64,000 bases of DNA from Desulfovibrio sp. (GTDB taxonomy: Bacteria; Desulfobacterota; Desulfovibrionia; Desulfovibrionales; Desulfovibrionaceae), in the NCBI GenBank assembly GCA_031272405.1, contig JAISTW010000027.1, positions 32,018 through 96,017 on the forward strand, read 5' to 3'. The translations under genes were made by a program, and so were the position numbers. Positions 56,401 to 64,000 of the stretch are shown one piece after another. Within the stretch, counting starts at the first letter, position 1, and each line of letters begins with the position of its first letter. Under the pieces are notes generated by a model. It was not told the origin of the DNA and searched no databases. It saw nothing but the letters and a program-made list of their open reading frames with translations.

Positions 56401-57015
56401 GCCACGGACCGGGACAACGCGAGGCTTGCGCACATCTATGACGAAGAAGACCCCGCCGTGGTCTGGGCCATTCTGGTGAGCATCTTCACCGGGCAGAAAT
56501 TCTGCAAGAAAGTCGGTTTTTGCGGCCAGGGAGTTTCCAACAGCCTGGTGATCCGCGGTCTGGTGGCCATAGCCGGCATCACCTCGGCGTCAGTGGTGCC
56601 GGATACCTACTACCAGACTGTTTTCGACATCGCGGCCGTGGAAAAGGAGAACATACCCGTCGCCCGTCTCGGCGAATGGCTGGTGGAGCAGCACCACAAA
56701 AATCTGTCCTCGCTTATGGAGAAGGCAGGCTATGGACACATTCTGAAAAAATACACGGCCCCCAACGACATACGCGAGTGGTACGAAGGGGAAATGCTGC
56801 GAAGGCACGAACAGTTGCGGGAACATCTGGACACTCCCAAGGAAGATTTCTACAGGGCCGAATTGCAGAGTTTCCGCACGGCTTTCCACAAACCGGTGAT
56901 TTACGCCACCTGGGATTGGAAAGGCACGGTGCTGGACGCCTTGCGTCAGTCCGGTTTCGAGAGTTTTGAAGAGCAGCAGGCGGCGCTGGAAAAGGCGCGT
57001 CAGCTTGACGTTTGA
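53443..57015 (+). CDS. ppsA: Phosphoenolpyruvate synthase-family protein (1190 aa, with insertion)
   Basis: ATP-grasp 'VAVRSSAAGEDSRKKAFAGLQDTYLN', swivelling His 'GGDTSHAAITSRELGIAAVIG', TIM barrel 'FDGFSIGSNDMTQMVLATDRD', 'FCGQGVSN'. Confidence 0.9.
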   Translation: MSKSDAKPSKTKSKGTSSEQVQKRFVLTGADIINLGVDAELLVGGKNYNTALISQIEGIQAPYFRAVSSQAFHCLLDETKVNGRLVRAVVDKQYSRIDWNDAEINQDPDFLQKFVRQLGVLIQEAARAEADQPNTKLRTFINNIVDGFATSPEGIDQLRKRSVMVQSAILSVKLPDAVDEAVRDAYRQICAENGDDMTPVAVRSSAAGEDSRKKAFAGLQDTYLNMVGADRVVGAYHWDCASAYNLRSMTYRREAILDALARAEECGDESVAESAKKEWAIENTSLSVCMMQMINPVVSGTAFSADTATGCRGTDRNDLVSIDASYGLGEAVVGGKVTPDKMYVFQRDDGNEVIVRQLGCKDIRIVYDERGGTREEAVPELEALRWALSLSQAESVARGVRAVSRAYGGMIMDTEFCIDANDKLWFVQARPETRWNEEFELHPSTIFMRRCEVDPKAAEEAEVLVEGNGASRGAGQGTVRFLRSALELNKISKGDVLAAERTDPDMVPGMRVASAIMADVGGDTSHAAITSRELGIAAVIGIQRLEALRALDGVDVTVDGTRGRVYRGLLPLHHVGGEINIAEFPSTKTKVGLVLADVGQALFLSRLRNYAQFEVGLLRAEFMLGNIGVHPQALEAFDNGELDGVVQVKIRQLENHLSKIMREQMAVGLIVFNFDLRGYVAEITGLASEIAALADADKDMGAEESLLRHRKMRELDHRLDQHLEAASRRIEVLKTSPNLDEHIRIIMGFDDELALLSHADPESAKRAAEVESQTAEHVQKVKDLPVVVSLLDNIRRLREEVSLRAGLKKEMDDVRNLPEKIRAIIKSRGFRTGKEHYVQTLAQNLALFSMAFYGKPITYRTTDFKSNEYKNLLGGNLFEQNEANPMLGYRGVSRNIHDWEIEAFKLARGMYGGSNLRMMLPFVRTLEEARSMRTYLEQVHKLKSGQDGLKIILMSELPSNAILARQFITEFDGFSIGSNDMTQMVLATDRDNARLAHIYDEEDPAVVWAILVSIFTGQKFCKKVGFCGQGVSNSLVIRGLVAIAGITSASVVPDTYYQTVFDIAAVEKENIPVARLGEWLVEQHHKNLSSLMEKAGYGHILKKYTAPNDIREWYEGEMLRRHEQLREHLDTPKEDFYRAELQSFRTAFHKPVIYATWDWKGTVLDALRQSGFESFEEQQAALEKARQLDV

Positions 57016-57027
57016 CCCGCGACGCCG

Positions 57028-57630
57028 ATGAAGACGCGGGAAAAAAGAATGACGCGGCAACGCTCCGTCGTGCTGGAGGAGTTGCGCAAGGTCAAAAGCC
57101 ACCCCACGGCGGACGAGCTGCACGCCATTGTGCGGCGGCGTTTGCCGCGCATCAGCCTGGGCACGGTATACCGCAATCTGGAATATCTGCTCGCGGCGGG
57201 CTCGATTTCCCGTCTGGAATCTTCGGGATCGATGCGTTTTGACGGAGACGTCTCCTCGCACCAGCACGTTCGTTGCGTTTTTTGCGGGCGCATCGCCGAT
57301 ATTGCGCCTGTATCCATTCCCGGGCCCGGAGACGACAGTGTGGACAGCTTTGCCTTCATCGTCGGCGCGCGGGTCGTTTTTGACGGCGTGTGTCGGCAGT
57401 GCGCCGTCCGTGAACCCCAAAACAGGCTTCAAGGAGGAGGCATGGCTGATACCCAGGATATCTGGCGCTGCCAGACAGTGAACTGCGGCTACATGTATGA
57501 CCCCGACCGCGGGGACAGGCGGCACAAAATCCCGGCCGGAACAAAATTTGAGGATCTGCCGGACGATTGGCGCTGCCCGGTTTGCGGCGCGGGCAAAAAG
57601 GCCTTTCGCCGCCTGAGCGACGAACAATAG
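57028..57630 (+). CDS. PerR/Fur-family regulator fused in frame to rubredoxin-like protein (Rdl)
   Basis: PerR part '[48 protein letters not shown]...[10 protein letters not shown]...CRQC'; Rdl part '[46 protein letters not shown]'. Internal SD aaggaggagg before ATG 57442. Confidence 0.85.
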   Translation: MKTREKRMTRQRSVVLEELRKVKSHPTADELHAIVRRRLPRISLGTVYRNLEYLLAAGSISRLESSGSMRFDGDVSSHQHVRCVFCGRIADIAPVSIPGPGDDSVDSFAFIVGARVVFDGVCRQCAVREPQNRLQGGGMADTQDIWRCQTVNCGYMYDPDRGDRRHKIPAGTKFEDLPDDWRCPVCGAGKKAFRRLSDEQ

Positions 57631-57674
57631 AAAAGAGCGTTGCGCGGGGTGAAATGCTTTTGCGTTCGCGGGAC

Positions 57675-57703
57675 TTGACAAAAACAGACGACGAGGTTAG
57701 ATA
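57675..57703 (+). promoter_or_regulatory. Sigma70-like promoter of the str operon
   Basis: TTGACA-N17-TAGATA about 50 bp upstream of rpsL. Confidence 0.75.
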
Positions 57704-57753
57704 ACTCCTCTTGTGTTTCTGAATGGTTCTCTGCTTTTTTCTGGGAGGAATCC

Positions 57754-58125
57754 ATGCCTACTATCAGTCAGCTTATCCGCATTGAGCGGAAAGCCGTCGT
57801 CAAACGTAAAAAGACCCCGGCCCTGCAGGCCTGTCCGCAACGGCGCGGCGTATGCACCCGTGTGTACACGACCACGCCGAAAAAACCCAATTCCGCCTTG
57901 CGCAAGGTCGCCCGCGTGCGTCTGACCAACGGCATTGAAGTGACGGCCTACATTCCCGGCGAAGGGCACAACCTGCAGGAGCACTCGGTGGTGGTCATCC
58001 GCGGCGGTCGTGTGAAGGATTTGCCCGGCGTGCGCTATCACATTGTTCGCGGCACGCTGGATGCTTCCGGCGTGGCGGATCGTCGCAAAAGCCGTTCCAA
58101 ATACGGCGCGAAAAGGCCGAAGTGA
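57754..58125 (+). CDS. rpsL: 30S ribosomal protein S12
   Basis: '[60 protein letters not shown]'. Confidence 0.99.
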   Translation: MPTISQLIRIERKAVVKRKKTPALQACPQRRGVCTRVYTTTPKKPNSALRKVARVRLTNGIEVTAYIPGEGHNLQEHSVVVIRGGRVKDLPGVRYHIVRGTLDASGVADRRKSRSKYGAKRPK

Positions 58126-58226
58126 TTTTTTGGCGCGGCATTCGTCATGTATCGCCGCCGGGATTGTCCCGGCATGCGCGATACGGGGCCGGCGACGCCG
58201 CAAACACCATTATTCAGGAGTGAAGC

Positions 58227-58697
58227 ATGCCCCGTAAAGGTTCTGTCCCCAAAAGAGAAATTTTACCCGATCCTCTGTATTCCAGCCGGTTGGCCACAAA
58301 ATTCGTCAACCGCCTCATGTACAACGGCAAAAAGGGCGCCGCCGAGAAAATCTTTTACAGATCCCTGGACAATCTGGCCGAAAAGACCGGCGAAGAGCCG
58401 ATGCGGGCTTTTGAAAAGGCCCTTGAAAACGTCAAGCCCCATATGGAAGTCAAGGCCCGCCGCGTCGGCGGCGCCACATATCAGGTGCCGATGGAAGTCC
58501 GCTCGGACCGTCAGATTTCCCTTTCCATACGCTGGCTCATCAATTACGCCCGCGCCCGCGGGGAAAAAGGGATGATAGCCAAACTCTCCGCCGAGTTTCT
58601 TGACGCCTACAATGCCCGCGGCGGCGCGGTAAAAAAACGGGAAGACACGCACCGTATGGCGGAAGCGAACAAGGCGTTTTCCCATTATCGTTGGTAA
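58227..58697 (+). CDS. rpsG: 30S ribosomal protein S7
   Basis: '[37 protein letters not shown]...[15 protein letters not shown]'. Confidence 0.99.
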   Translation: MPRKGSVPKREILPDPLYSSRLATKFVNRLMYNGKKGAAEKIFYRSLDNLAEKTGEEPMRAFEKALENVKPHMEVKARRVGGATYQVPMEVRSDRQISLSIRWLINYARARGEKGMIAKLSAEFLDAYNARGGAVKKREDTHRMAEANKAFSHYRW

Positions 58698-58761
58698 AAA
58701 CCCGACATGAATCAGCGGGCGTCTCTGGCAGGCGCTCCGCGCAAGTGCGCAGGAGGAAGCT

Positions 58762-60840
58762 GTGTCCCGCACTGTTCCCTTGGACAAGCAGCGCAATATC
58801 GGCATTATGGCTCATATTGACGCCGGCAAGACGACGACGACCGAACGGATCCTTTTTTATACCGGTGTTTCTCACAAGCTCGGCGAGGTGCACGACGGCG
58901 CCGCCACTATGGACTGGATGGAACAGGAGCAGGAGCGCGGCATAACCATCACCTCGGCGGCGACGACCTGTTTTTGGAAAGACTGCCGCATCAATATCAT
59001 AGACACCCCCGGGCATGTCGATTTCACCATTGAAGTGGAGCGCTCCCTGCGCGTGCTGGACGGGGCGGTCTGCGTGTTCGACGCTGTGGCCGGGGTGGAG
59101 CCGCAGTCGGAAACCGTGTGGCGTCAGGCCGACCGCTATAATGTGCCGCGCATTTGTTTCGTCAACAAGATGGACCGCATAGGGGCGAACTACTTTCGTT
59201 GCCTGGAAATGATTCACGACCGTCTCGGGGCCAAGGCCGTTTCCCTGCAACTGCCCGTGGGCGCCGAAGACAAGTTTGAAGGCGTCGTCGACCTTGTGCG
59301 CATGAAAGCCGTTCGCTTCGACAAGAGCACCAAGGGCGCCGAATTCATCGTCGAGGACGTGCCCGCGGACATGCTCCGCCTGGCGGAAGAAAAACGCCAT
59401 GAACTCCTGGAGGCCGTGGCGGAGGAAGACGAGGTTCTGCTGGAAAAATACCTTGGCGGAGAAAGTCTGTCCGAAGAGGACATCATCGCCTGCGTGCGAA
59501 AAGCCACGATCGCGCGCAGCATCGTGCCGGTGTTCTGCGGCTCGGCGTTCCGCAATATGGGCGTGCAGCCCCTGCTGGACGCGGTGGTTGACTATCTGCC
59601 CTCGCCCGTGGACATTCCCGCCATGATGGGCCATGATCCCCACAAGGAGGAAAAGCTTGTCGAATGCCGCTGCGACGACAAGGAACCTCTGGCCGGGCTG
59701 GTCTTCAAGCTTTTTTCCGATCCCTTCATCGGGCATCTTTCTTTCTTCCGGATCTATTCCGGCTGTCTTGAATCGGGCTCCGGCGTCATCAACGCCAACA
59801 CCGGCAAAAAGGAACGCATCGGGCGCATCCTCAAAATGCACGCCAACAAGCGCGAGGATATAAAATGGGCCGGCGCCGGCGACATCGTGGCCCTGGTCGG
59901 CCTGAAAAACGCTTCCACCGGCGACACCCTGTGCGATGAGAAACGCCCGGTCATACTGGAATCGCTCAACATTCCCGAGCCCGTCATTGAAGTCGCCATC
60001 GAGCCCAAAACCAAGGCCGACAGAGACGCCCTTTCCGCCGCCCTGAACAAGCTGGCCAAGGAAGACCCCTCTTTCCGCGTCAAGGGGGATGAAGAAACCA
60101 ATCAGACGCTCATCGCCGGCATGGGGGAACTGCATCTGGAAATCATCGTGGATCGCCTTACCCGGGAATTCAACGTCAACGCCAATGTGGGCAAACCGCA
60201 GGTCGCTTACAGGGAAACCATCTCGAAACCAGCCAAGTCGGACATGAAACACGTCAAGCAGTCCGGCGGCCGCGGGCAGTACGGGCACTGCGTCATCGAA
60301 GTGGAGCCCAATTCCGGCAACGGCTACGAGTTCGTCAATTCAATCACCGGCGGCGTGATACCCAAAGAGTACATTCCGGCCATAGACAAGGGAATACAGG
60401 ACGCCATGAAGTCCGGCGTGCTGGCCGGCTTTCCCTGTGTGGACGTCAAGGTGAACCTGGTTTTCGGCTCCTACCACGAGGTGGACTCTTCAGAACAGGC
60501 GTTTTACGTCGCCGGTTCCATGGCCATCAAGGACGCGATGCAGAAAGCCGCCCCGGTGCTGCTGGAGCCGATTATGGATGTGGAAGTCGTCACGCCGGAA
60601 GAATACCTTGGCGACGTTATGGGCGATTTGAACGGAAGGCGGGGGCGCGTGCAAAGCATGGAGGCGCGCGCCGGCGGAGCGCAGAGCATACGCGCCCAGG
60701 TGCCTTTGGCCGCAATGTTCGGCTACGCGACGGATTTGCGTTCCCGCACCCAGGGGCGGGCCACCTTTACCATGCAGTTTGACCACTATGAGCGCGTTCC
60801 TGCGGCCCTGGCCGAAGAAATCCAGAAGAGCAGGAAATAG
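58762..60840 (+). CDS. fusA: Elongation factor G
   Basis: '[25 protein letters not shown]', '[46 protein letters not shown]'. GTG start. Confidence 0.98.
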   Translation: MSRTVPLDKQRNIGIMAHIDAGKTTTTERILFYTGVSHKLGEVHDGAATMDWMEQEQERGITITSAATTCFWKDCRINIIDTPGHVDFTIEVERSLRVLDGAVCVFDAVAGVEPQSETVWRQADRYNVPRICFVNKMDRIGANYFRCLEMIHDRLGAKAVSLQLPVGAEDKFEGVVDLVRMKAVRFDKSTKGAEFIVEDVPADMLRLAEEKRHELLEAVAEEDEVLLEKYLGGESLSEEDIIACVRKATIARSIVPVFCGSAFRNMGVQPLLDAVVDYLPSPVDIPAMMGHDPHKEEKLVECRCDDKEPLAGLVFKLFSDPFIGHLSFFRIYSGCLESGSGVINANTGKKERIGRILKMHANKREDIKWAGAGDIVALVGLKNASTGDTLCDEKRPVILESLNIPEPVIEVAIEPKTKADRDALSAALNKLAKEDPSFRVKGDEETNQTLIAGMGELHLEIIVDRLTREFNVNANVGKPQVAYRETISKPAKSDMKHVKQSGGRGQYGHCVIEVEPNSGNGYEFVNSITGGVIPKEYIPAIDKGIQDAMKSGVLAGFPCVDVKVNLVFGSYHEVDSSEQAFYVAGSMAIKDAMQKAAPVLLEPIMDVEVVTPEEYLGDVMGDLNGRRGRVQSMEARAGGAQSIRAQVPLAAMFGYATDLRSRTQGRATFTMQFDHYERVPAALAEEIQKSRK

Positions 60841-60844
60841 CGCA

Positions 60845-62032
60845 ATGAACGACGACCTGCCGAAGGGCTTCAGGGCCGGAACGGCGCAGGCGAATTTCAA
60901 AAAGGCCGGCAGGGACGACCTTGGCCTTCTCGTGTCCGATTCCCCGTGCGTCCTTTCGGGTCTTTTCACCCAGAACGCGTTCAAGGCGGCCCCGGTCGTG
61001 ATTTGCCAGGAAATAGCGCGCAGGGGAAAACCCGTGCGCGCCGTCCTGGCCAATTCAGGCCAGGCCAACGCCTGCACCGGCGACAAGGGGCTTGAAAACT
61101 GCCGTGAAACGCAGGCGATGCTCTCGGCAAACACCGGCCTTTCACCTGATGAAATTCTGCCGATTTCAACCGGCGTCATAGGCCGGCATTTGCTTATGGA
61201 GCGTTGGGCGGCGGCTGTGCCGGCGCTGGTGCGCAGTCTCGGCGCCCGCGACGCCGAAGCCTTTACCCGCGCCATTATGACGACGGACGCTTTCCCCAAA
61301 TTCGCGTCGCGCGATCTGGAACTGTCCGCCGGGCGCGTGCGCTTGACCGTCATGGCCAAAGGGGCCGGCATGATATGTCCCAACATGGCCACCATGCTCT
61401 GCGTCGCCCTGACGGACGCGCTTGTCGAGCGGCAATGCTGGCAGGCCATGTTCAGGGCCGCGGCCGGCAAGACGTTCAACAGGGTCAGCGTGGACGGCGA
61501 TACCTCCACCAATGACACCATTCTCGGTCTTGCCAACGGAGTCGCCGGCGTGTCCGTGGCCTCCGGGCCCGACCACGAACTTTTTGAAAACGCGCTCACG
61601 GATATCCTGGGGAAAGTCGCCTATATGCTTGTACAGGACGGCGAGGGGGCAAGCAAGGTCATTCATATAACCGTCAGCGGCGCGCGTGATGACGCGGATG
61701 CGGAAAGGGCGGCGCGCAGCGTCGGGCATTCCCAGCTGGTTAAGACAGCCGTTTACGGCGGGGACGCCAACTGGGGGCGGATCATCACGGCGGTCGGGTA
61801 CAGCGGCGCCGATTTTGAACCGGGGCGGGTCAGCCTGACCTTGTGCGGCGTGGAGTGTTTTTCCTGCGGGCAACCCGTCAATGAAGACAAGGAAGAGGTT
61901 CTGGCGCTCCTTCTCAGGGAAAAAGACATACACGTCGCCATCAGTCTCGGCGACGGCCCCGGGCAGTATGTTTTCCTCGCCTCGGATCTCGGGCATGAAT
62001 ATGTCAGTCTGAACGCGGATTATCGTTCCTAG
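60845..62032 (+). CDS. argJ: Glutamate N-acetyltransferase/amino-acid acetyltransferase
   Basis: 'VLANSGQANACTG', 'IMTTDAFPK', self-cleavage region 'KGAGMICPNMATMLCVALTDA'. Confidence 0.96.
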   Translation: MNDDLPKGFRAGTAQANFKKAGRDDLGLLVSDSPCVLSGLFTQNAFKAAPVVICQEIARRGKPVRAVLANSGQANACTGDKGLENCRETQAMLSANTGLSPDEILPISTGVIGRHLLMERWAAAVPALVRSLGARDAEAFTRAIMTTDAFPKFASRDLELSAGRVRLTVMAKGAGMICPNMATMLCVALTDALVERQCWQAMFRAAAGKTFNRVSVDGDTSTNDTILGLANGVAGVSVASGPDHELFENALTDILGKVAYMLVQDGEGASKVIHITVSGARDDADAERAARSVGHSQLVKTAVYGGDANWGRIITAVGYSGADFEPGRVSLTLCGVECFSCGQPVNEDKEEVLALLLREKDIHVAISLGDGPGQYVFLASDLGHEYVSLNADYRS

Positions 62033-62043
62033 CCGCGGTTTTT

Positions 62044-63324
62044 CTACTTTCCCTCCAGCATTTTCACCGCGCAGAATTTGCCGCACATGGCGCAGACTTC
62101 CTCTCCTTCGTGTTTCGCACGGCGTTTGCATACCTGCGCGGGATCAAGGGCGGCCGCGGCCATGTTTTTCCAGTCAAGAGATTTGCGGGCCGCGTTCATG
62201 GCCGCCTCACGGGCGAGGGCAGCCGGCCTTCCCAAGGCCACCTCGCCCACATGGGCCGCGACGCGGCTGGCCATCACCCCGGCGCGCACATCCTCTTCGT
62301 CGGGCAGGGTCAGGTGTTCGGCCGGGGTCAGATAGCACAGAAAATCCACGCCTGCTTCCACTCCAACCGCGCCCCCGATGGCGCCCGCGATATGGTCGTA
62401 GCCCGGCGCGCTGTCGCAACACAGGGGGCCAAGCACATAGAGGGGGGCATTGCCCGTGAGCCGTTTTATGCCCTGTATCTGACCGCGCACCAGATGCAGC
62501 GGCACGTGGCCGGGGCCTTCAATCATGCACTGCACGCCGCGCTCGTTCGCGAAAGCCGCCAGACGTCCGAGGTTGATGACTTCCTCCCACTGGGCCGCGT
62601 CGCCCGCGTCCGCGCCCGCGCCGGGGCGCAGGCCGTCTCCGAGGGACAAGGCGACGTTGTGGGGCAGACAGATGGCGATGAGGCGTTCAAAATATGACAG
62701 CAGGGGATTTTCGCGTCCGTTTTCGAGCATCCAGCGGGCCAGCATGGAGCCGCCGCGCGAGACGATTCCCATGGCGCGCTTTCCGCCGACGGCCATCTCT
62801 GCGCCGCGCAACGAAAGCCCGCAATGCACGGTCATGAAATCCACGCCTTGCGCGGCTTGCTTTTCAATTTCGGCAAAGAGCTCGTCAGGCCGCATATCTG
62901 AAATATCGCGTCCCGCATCAAGAATTTGTTGCCCTACAGCATACATGGGTACCGTGCCGAGGGGTTTGGGACAGGATGCGAGCAGGGAAACACGGATGGC
63001 GTCGAGATCGCCGGCCACCGAGAGGTCCATCACCGCATCGGCCCCGGCGCGGATGGCTGTCTCCAGTTTGCGTGTTTCCGTGGCCGGGTCGTTGCACAGG
63101 GGGGATGTGCCGATATTGGCGTTGATTTTCACCCGGGCGGGCTGACCCACAAGGCCGGGCGTCAGGCCGTGGTGTTCGGGATTGCCCAGAAGTACCATGC
63201 GGCCGGCCTCGATGCTTTCCCGGATGACGGACGGCTCAAGATGTTCCTCCCGGGCCAGCGCGGGCAGATGCTCATCCAGCAGACGGCGCAAGGAGACGTT
63301 TTGCGAAAGGGAAAAATACGGCAT
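62044..63324 (-). CDS. thiC: Phosphomethylpyrimidine synthase
   Basis: 'GVDFMTVHCGLSLRG', 'IEGPGHVPLHLVRGQIQGIKRLTGNAPLYVLGPLCCDSAPGYDHIAGAIGGA', C-terminal 'CAMCGKFCAVKM'. Confidence 0.93.
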   Translation of the reverse strand: MPYFSLSQNVSLRRLLDEHLPALAREEHLEPSVIRESIEAGRMVLLGNPEHHGLTPGLVGQPARVKINANIGTSPLCNDPATETRKLETAIRAGADAVMDLSVAGDLDAIRVSLLASCPKPLGTVPMYAVGQQILDAGRDISDMRPDELFAEIEKQAAQGVDFMTVHCGLSLRGAEMAVGGKRAMGIVSRGGSMLARWMLENGRENPLLSYFERLIAICLPHNVALSLGDGLRPGAGADAGDAAQWEEVINLGRLAAFANERGVQCMIEGPGHVPLHLVRGQIQGIKRLTGNAPLYVLGPLCCDSAPGYDHIAGAIGGAVGVEAGVDFLCYLTPAEHLTLPDEEDVRAGVMASRVAAHVGEVALGRPAALAREAAMNAARKSLDWKNMAAAALDPAQVCKRRAKHEGEEVCAMCGKFCAVKMLEGK

Positions 63325-63395
63325 GATGGTTGGTCCTGCTTATGTTTGTTTTTGCGGGTCAGTTGACGACGCGATACGCGACTTCTTTTATCAGT

Positions 63396-63850
63396 TTGAT
63401 TTTTCAAGCACAATGAAATTTTTCAGGGCCGCTTTTTTCGGTGTCTCAGGCACTGGCAATCTGGGTAAGGCAACGCAACAACAACTTGCTGATATTTTGG
63501 GATTCCACAGAACGGCTATTGTGCGCTGGGTTCGTGAATACAGAAAAGATGGAAAGATTATGCCAAAAGTTCGAGGGCACATGGGATAGTGCCATGTTTT
63601 CAGAGTATGTAGGCCAAATACTGTATCCGGCTTTACGTCCGAACGATATTGTGATTATGGACAATTTATCGGCGCATAAAAATCGTGAAGTGGCTGAGCA
63701 TATCAAAAAGCGTGGGGCTGAACTTCTGTATTTGCCTGCGTATAGCCCGGATTTGAACCCTATCGAAAATATGTGGAGCAAGGTCAAGCAATTATTACGC
63801 GGCATGGCGACGCGAACATATGAAGCCCTGGAAAAAGGCATCGCCGAAAA
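63396..63850 (+). pseudogene. IS630-type transposase remnant (internal deletion, frame break)
   Basis: N-terminal HTH piece 'QQLADILGFHRTAIVRWVREYRKDGK' (end near 63555), then in another frame the C-terminal DDE piece 'FEGTWDSAMFSEYVGQILYPALRPNDIVIMDNLSAHKNREVAEHIKKRGAELLYLPAYSPDLNPIENMWSKVKQLLRGMATRTYEALEKGIAE'. Confidence 0.8.
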
Positions 63851-63878
63851 AAAAGCCCCCGGGTTGAAGGGGGGCTTT
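63847..63878 (-). terminator. Rho-independent terminator of the rRNA operon
   Basis: Minus strand AAAGCCCCCC...GGGGGCTTTTTTTT. Confidence 0.85.
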
Positions 63879-63884
63879 GTGAGC

Positions 63885-63998
63885 TTTGGCAGCGGCCTAC
63901 TTTCCCACAAGAGAATTTGCAGTATCATCGGCGATGAAGAGCTTAACTGCCGAGTTCGGAATGGGGTCGGGTGTACCCTCTTCTCTATGGCTGCCAAA
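63885..63998 (-). rRNA. rrf: 5S ribosomal RNA
   Basis: Minus strand 'TTTGGCAGCCATAGAGAAGAGGGTACACCCGACCCCATTCCGAACTCGGCAGTTAAGCTCTTCATCGCCGATGATACTGC...GGGAAAGTAGGCCGCTGCCAAA'. Confidence 0.97.
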
Positions 63999-64000
63999 AT

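Noticed and set aside
57754-60840. Missing tuf in the str operon as an anomaly
   Set aside because: tuf is often located elsewhere; fusA followed by argJ is not evidence of rearrangement by itself.
63325-63420. TPP riboswitch upstream of thiC
   Set aside because: No CUGAGA/ACCUGAUCUGG-like THI elements in the ~100 bp upstream.

Overview
The window is a contiguous bacterial chromosome segment. Gene content (Hdr/DsrK-like CCG Fe-S protein with its cytochrome b, PerR/Rdl, IorAB, VCBS adhesin) suggests a Desulfovibrio-like sulfate reducer, but that assignment is inferred. Most of it is housekeeping: mutS2 (partial)-dnaG-rpoD, a cytochrome b/CCG Fe-S pair, thiH, cls, rimI-tpiA-secG, nadD-proA, iorAB, dacA-like, polA, phoH-pgpH-ybeY-birA, pycA-ppsA, rpsL-rpsG-fusA-argJ, thiC and the start of an rRNA operon (5S, minus strand). 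Accessory regions are: (i) a decayed integrative-element scar next to tRNA-Ser(CGA) at about 20.85-22.17 kb, made of truncated genes spliced end to end; (ii) an mqsRA toxin-antitoxin module at 33.3-34.0 kb, flanked by imperfect direct repeats, with a MqsA-type palindrome inside its promoter and an apparently leaderless toxin start; (iii) a giant 3141-aa VCBS/RTX adhesin preceded by a sigma70-like promoter and a ~565-nt hairpin-rich leader containing a terminator-like hairpin; (iv) an internally deleted IS630-type transposase next to the 5S gene. The best candidates for something undescribed are the adhesin leader RNA, a 1322-aa membrane phosphorelay-like protein in which every phosphoacceptor appears lost, and a PerR-rubredoxin(Rdl) in-frame fusion with an internal ribosome binding site. 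All family calls come from reading motifs by eye; no database search was run.
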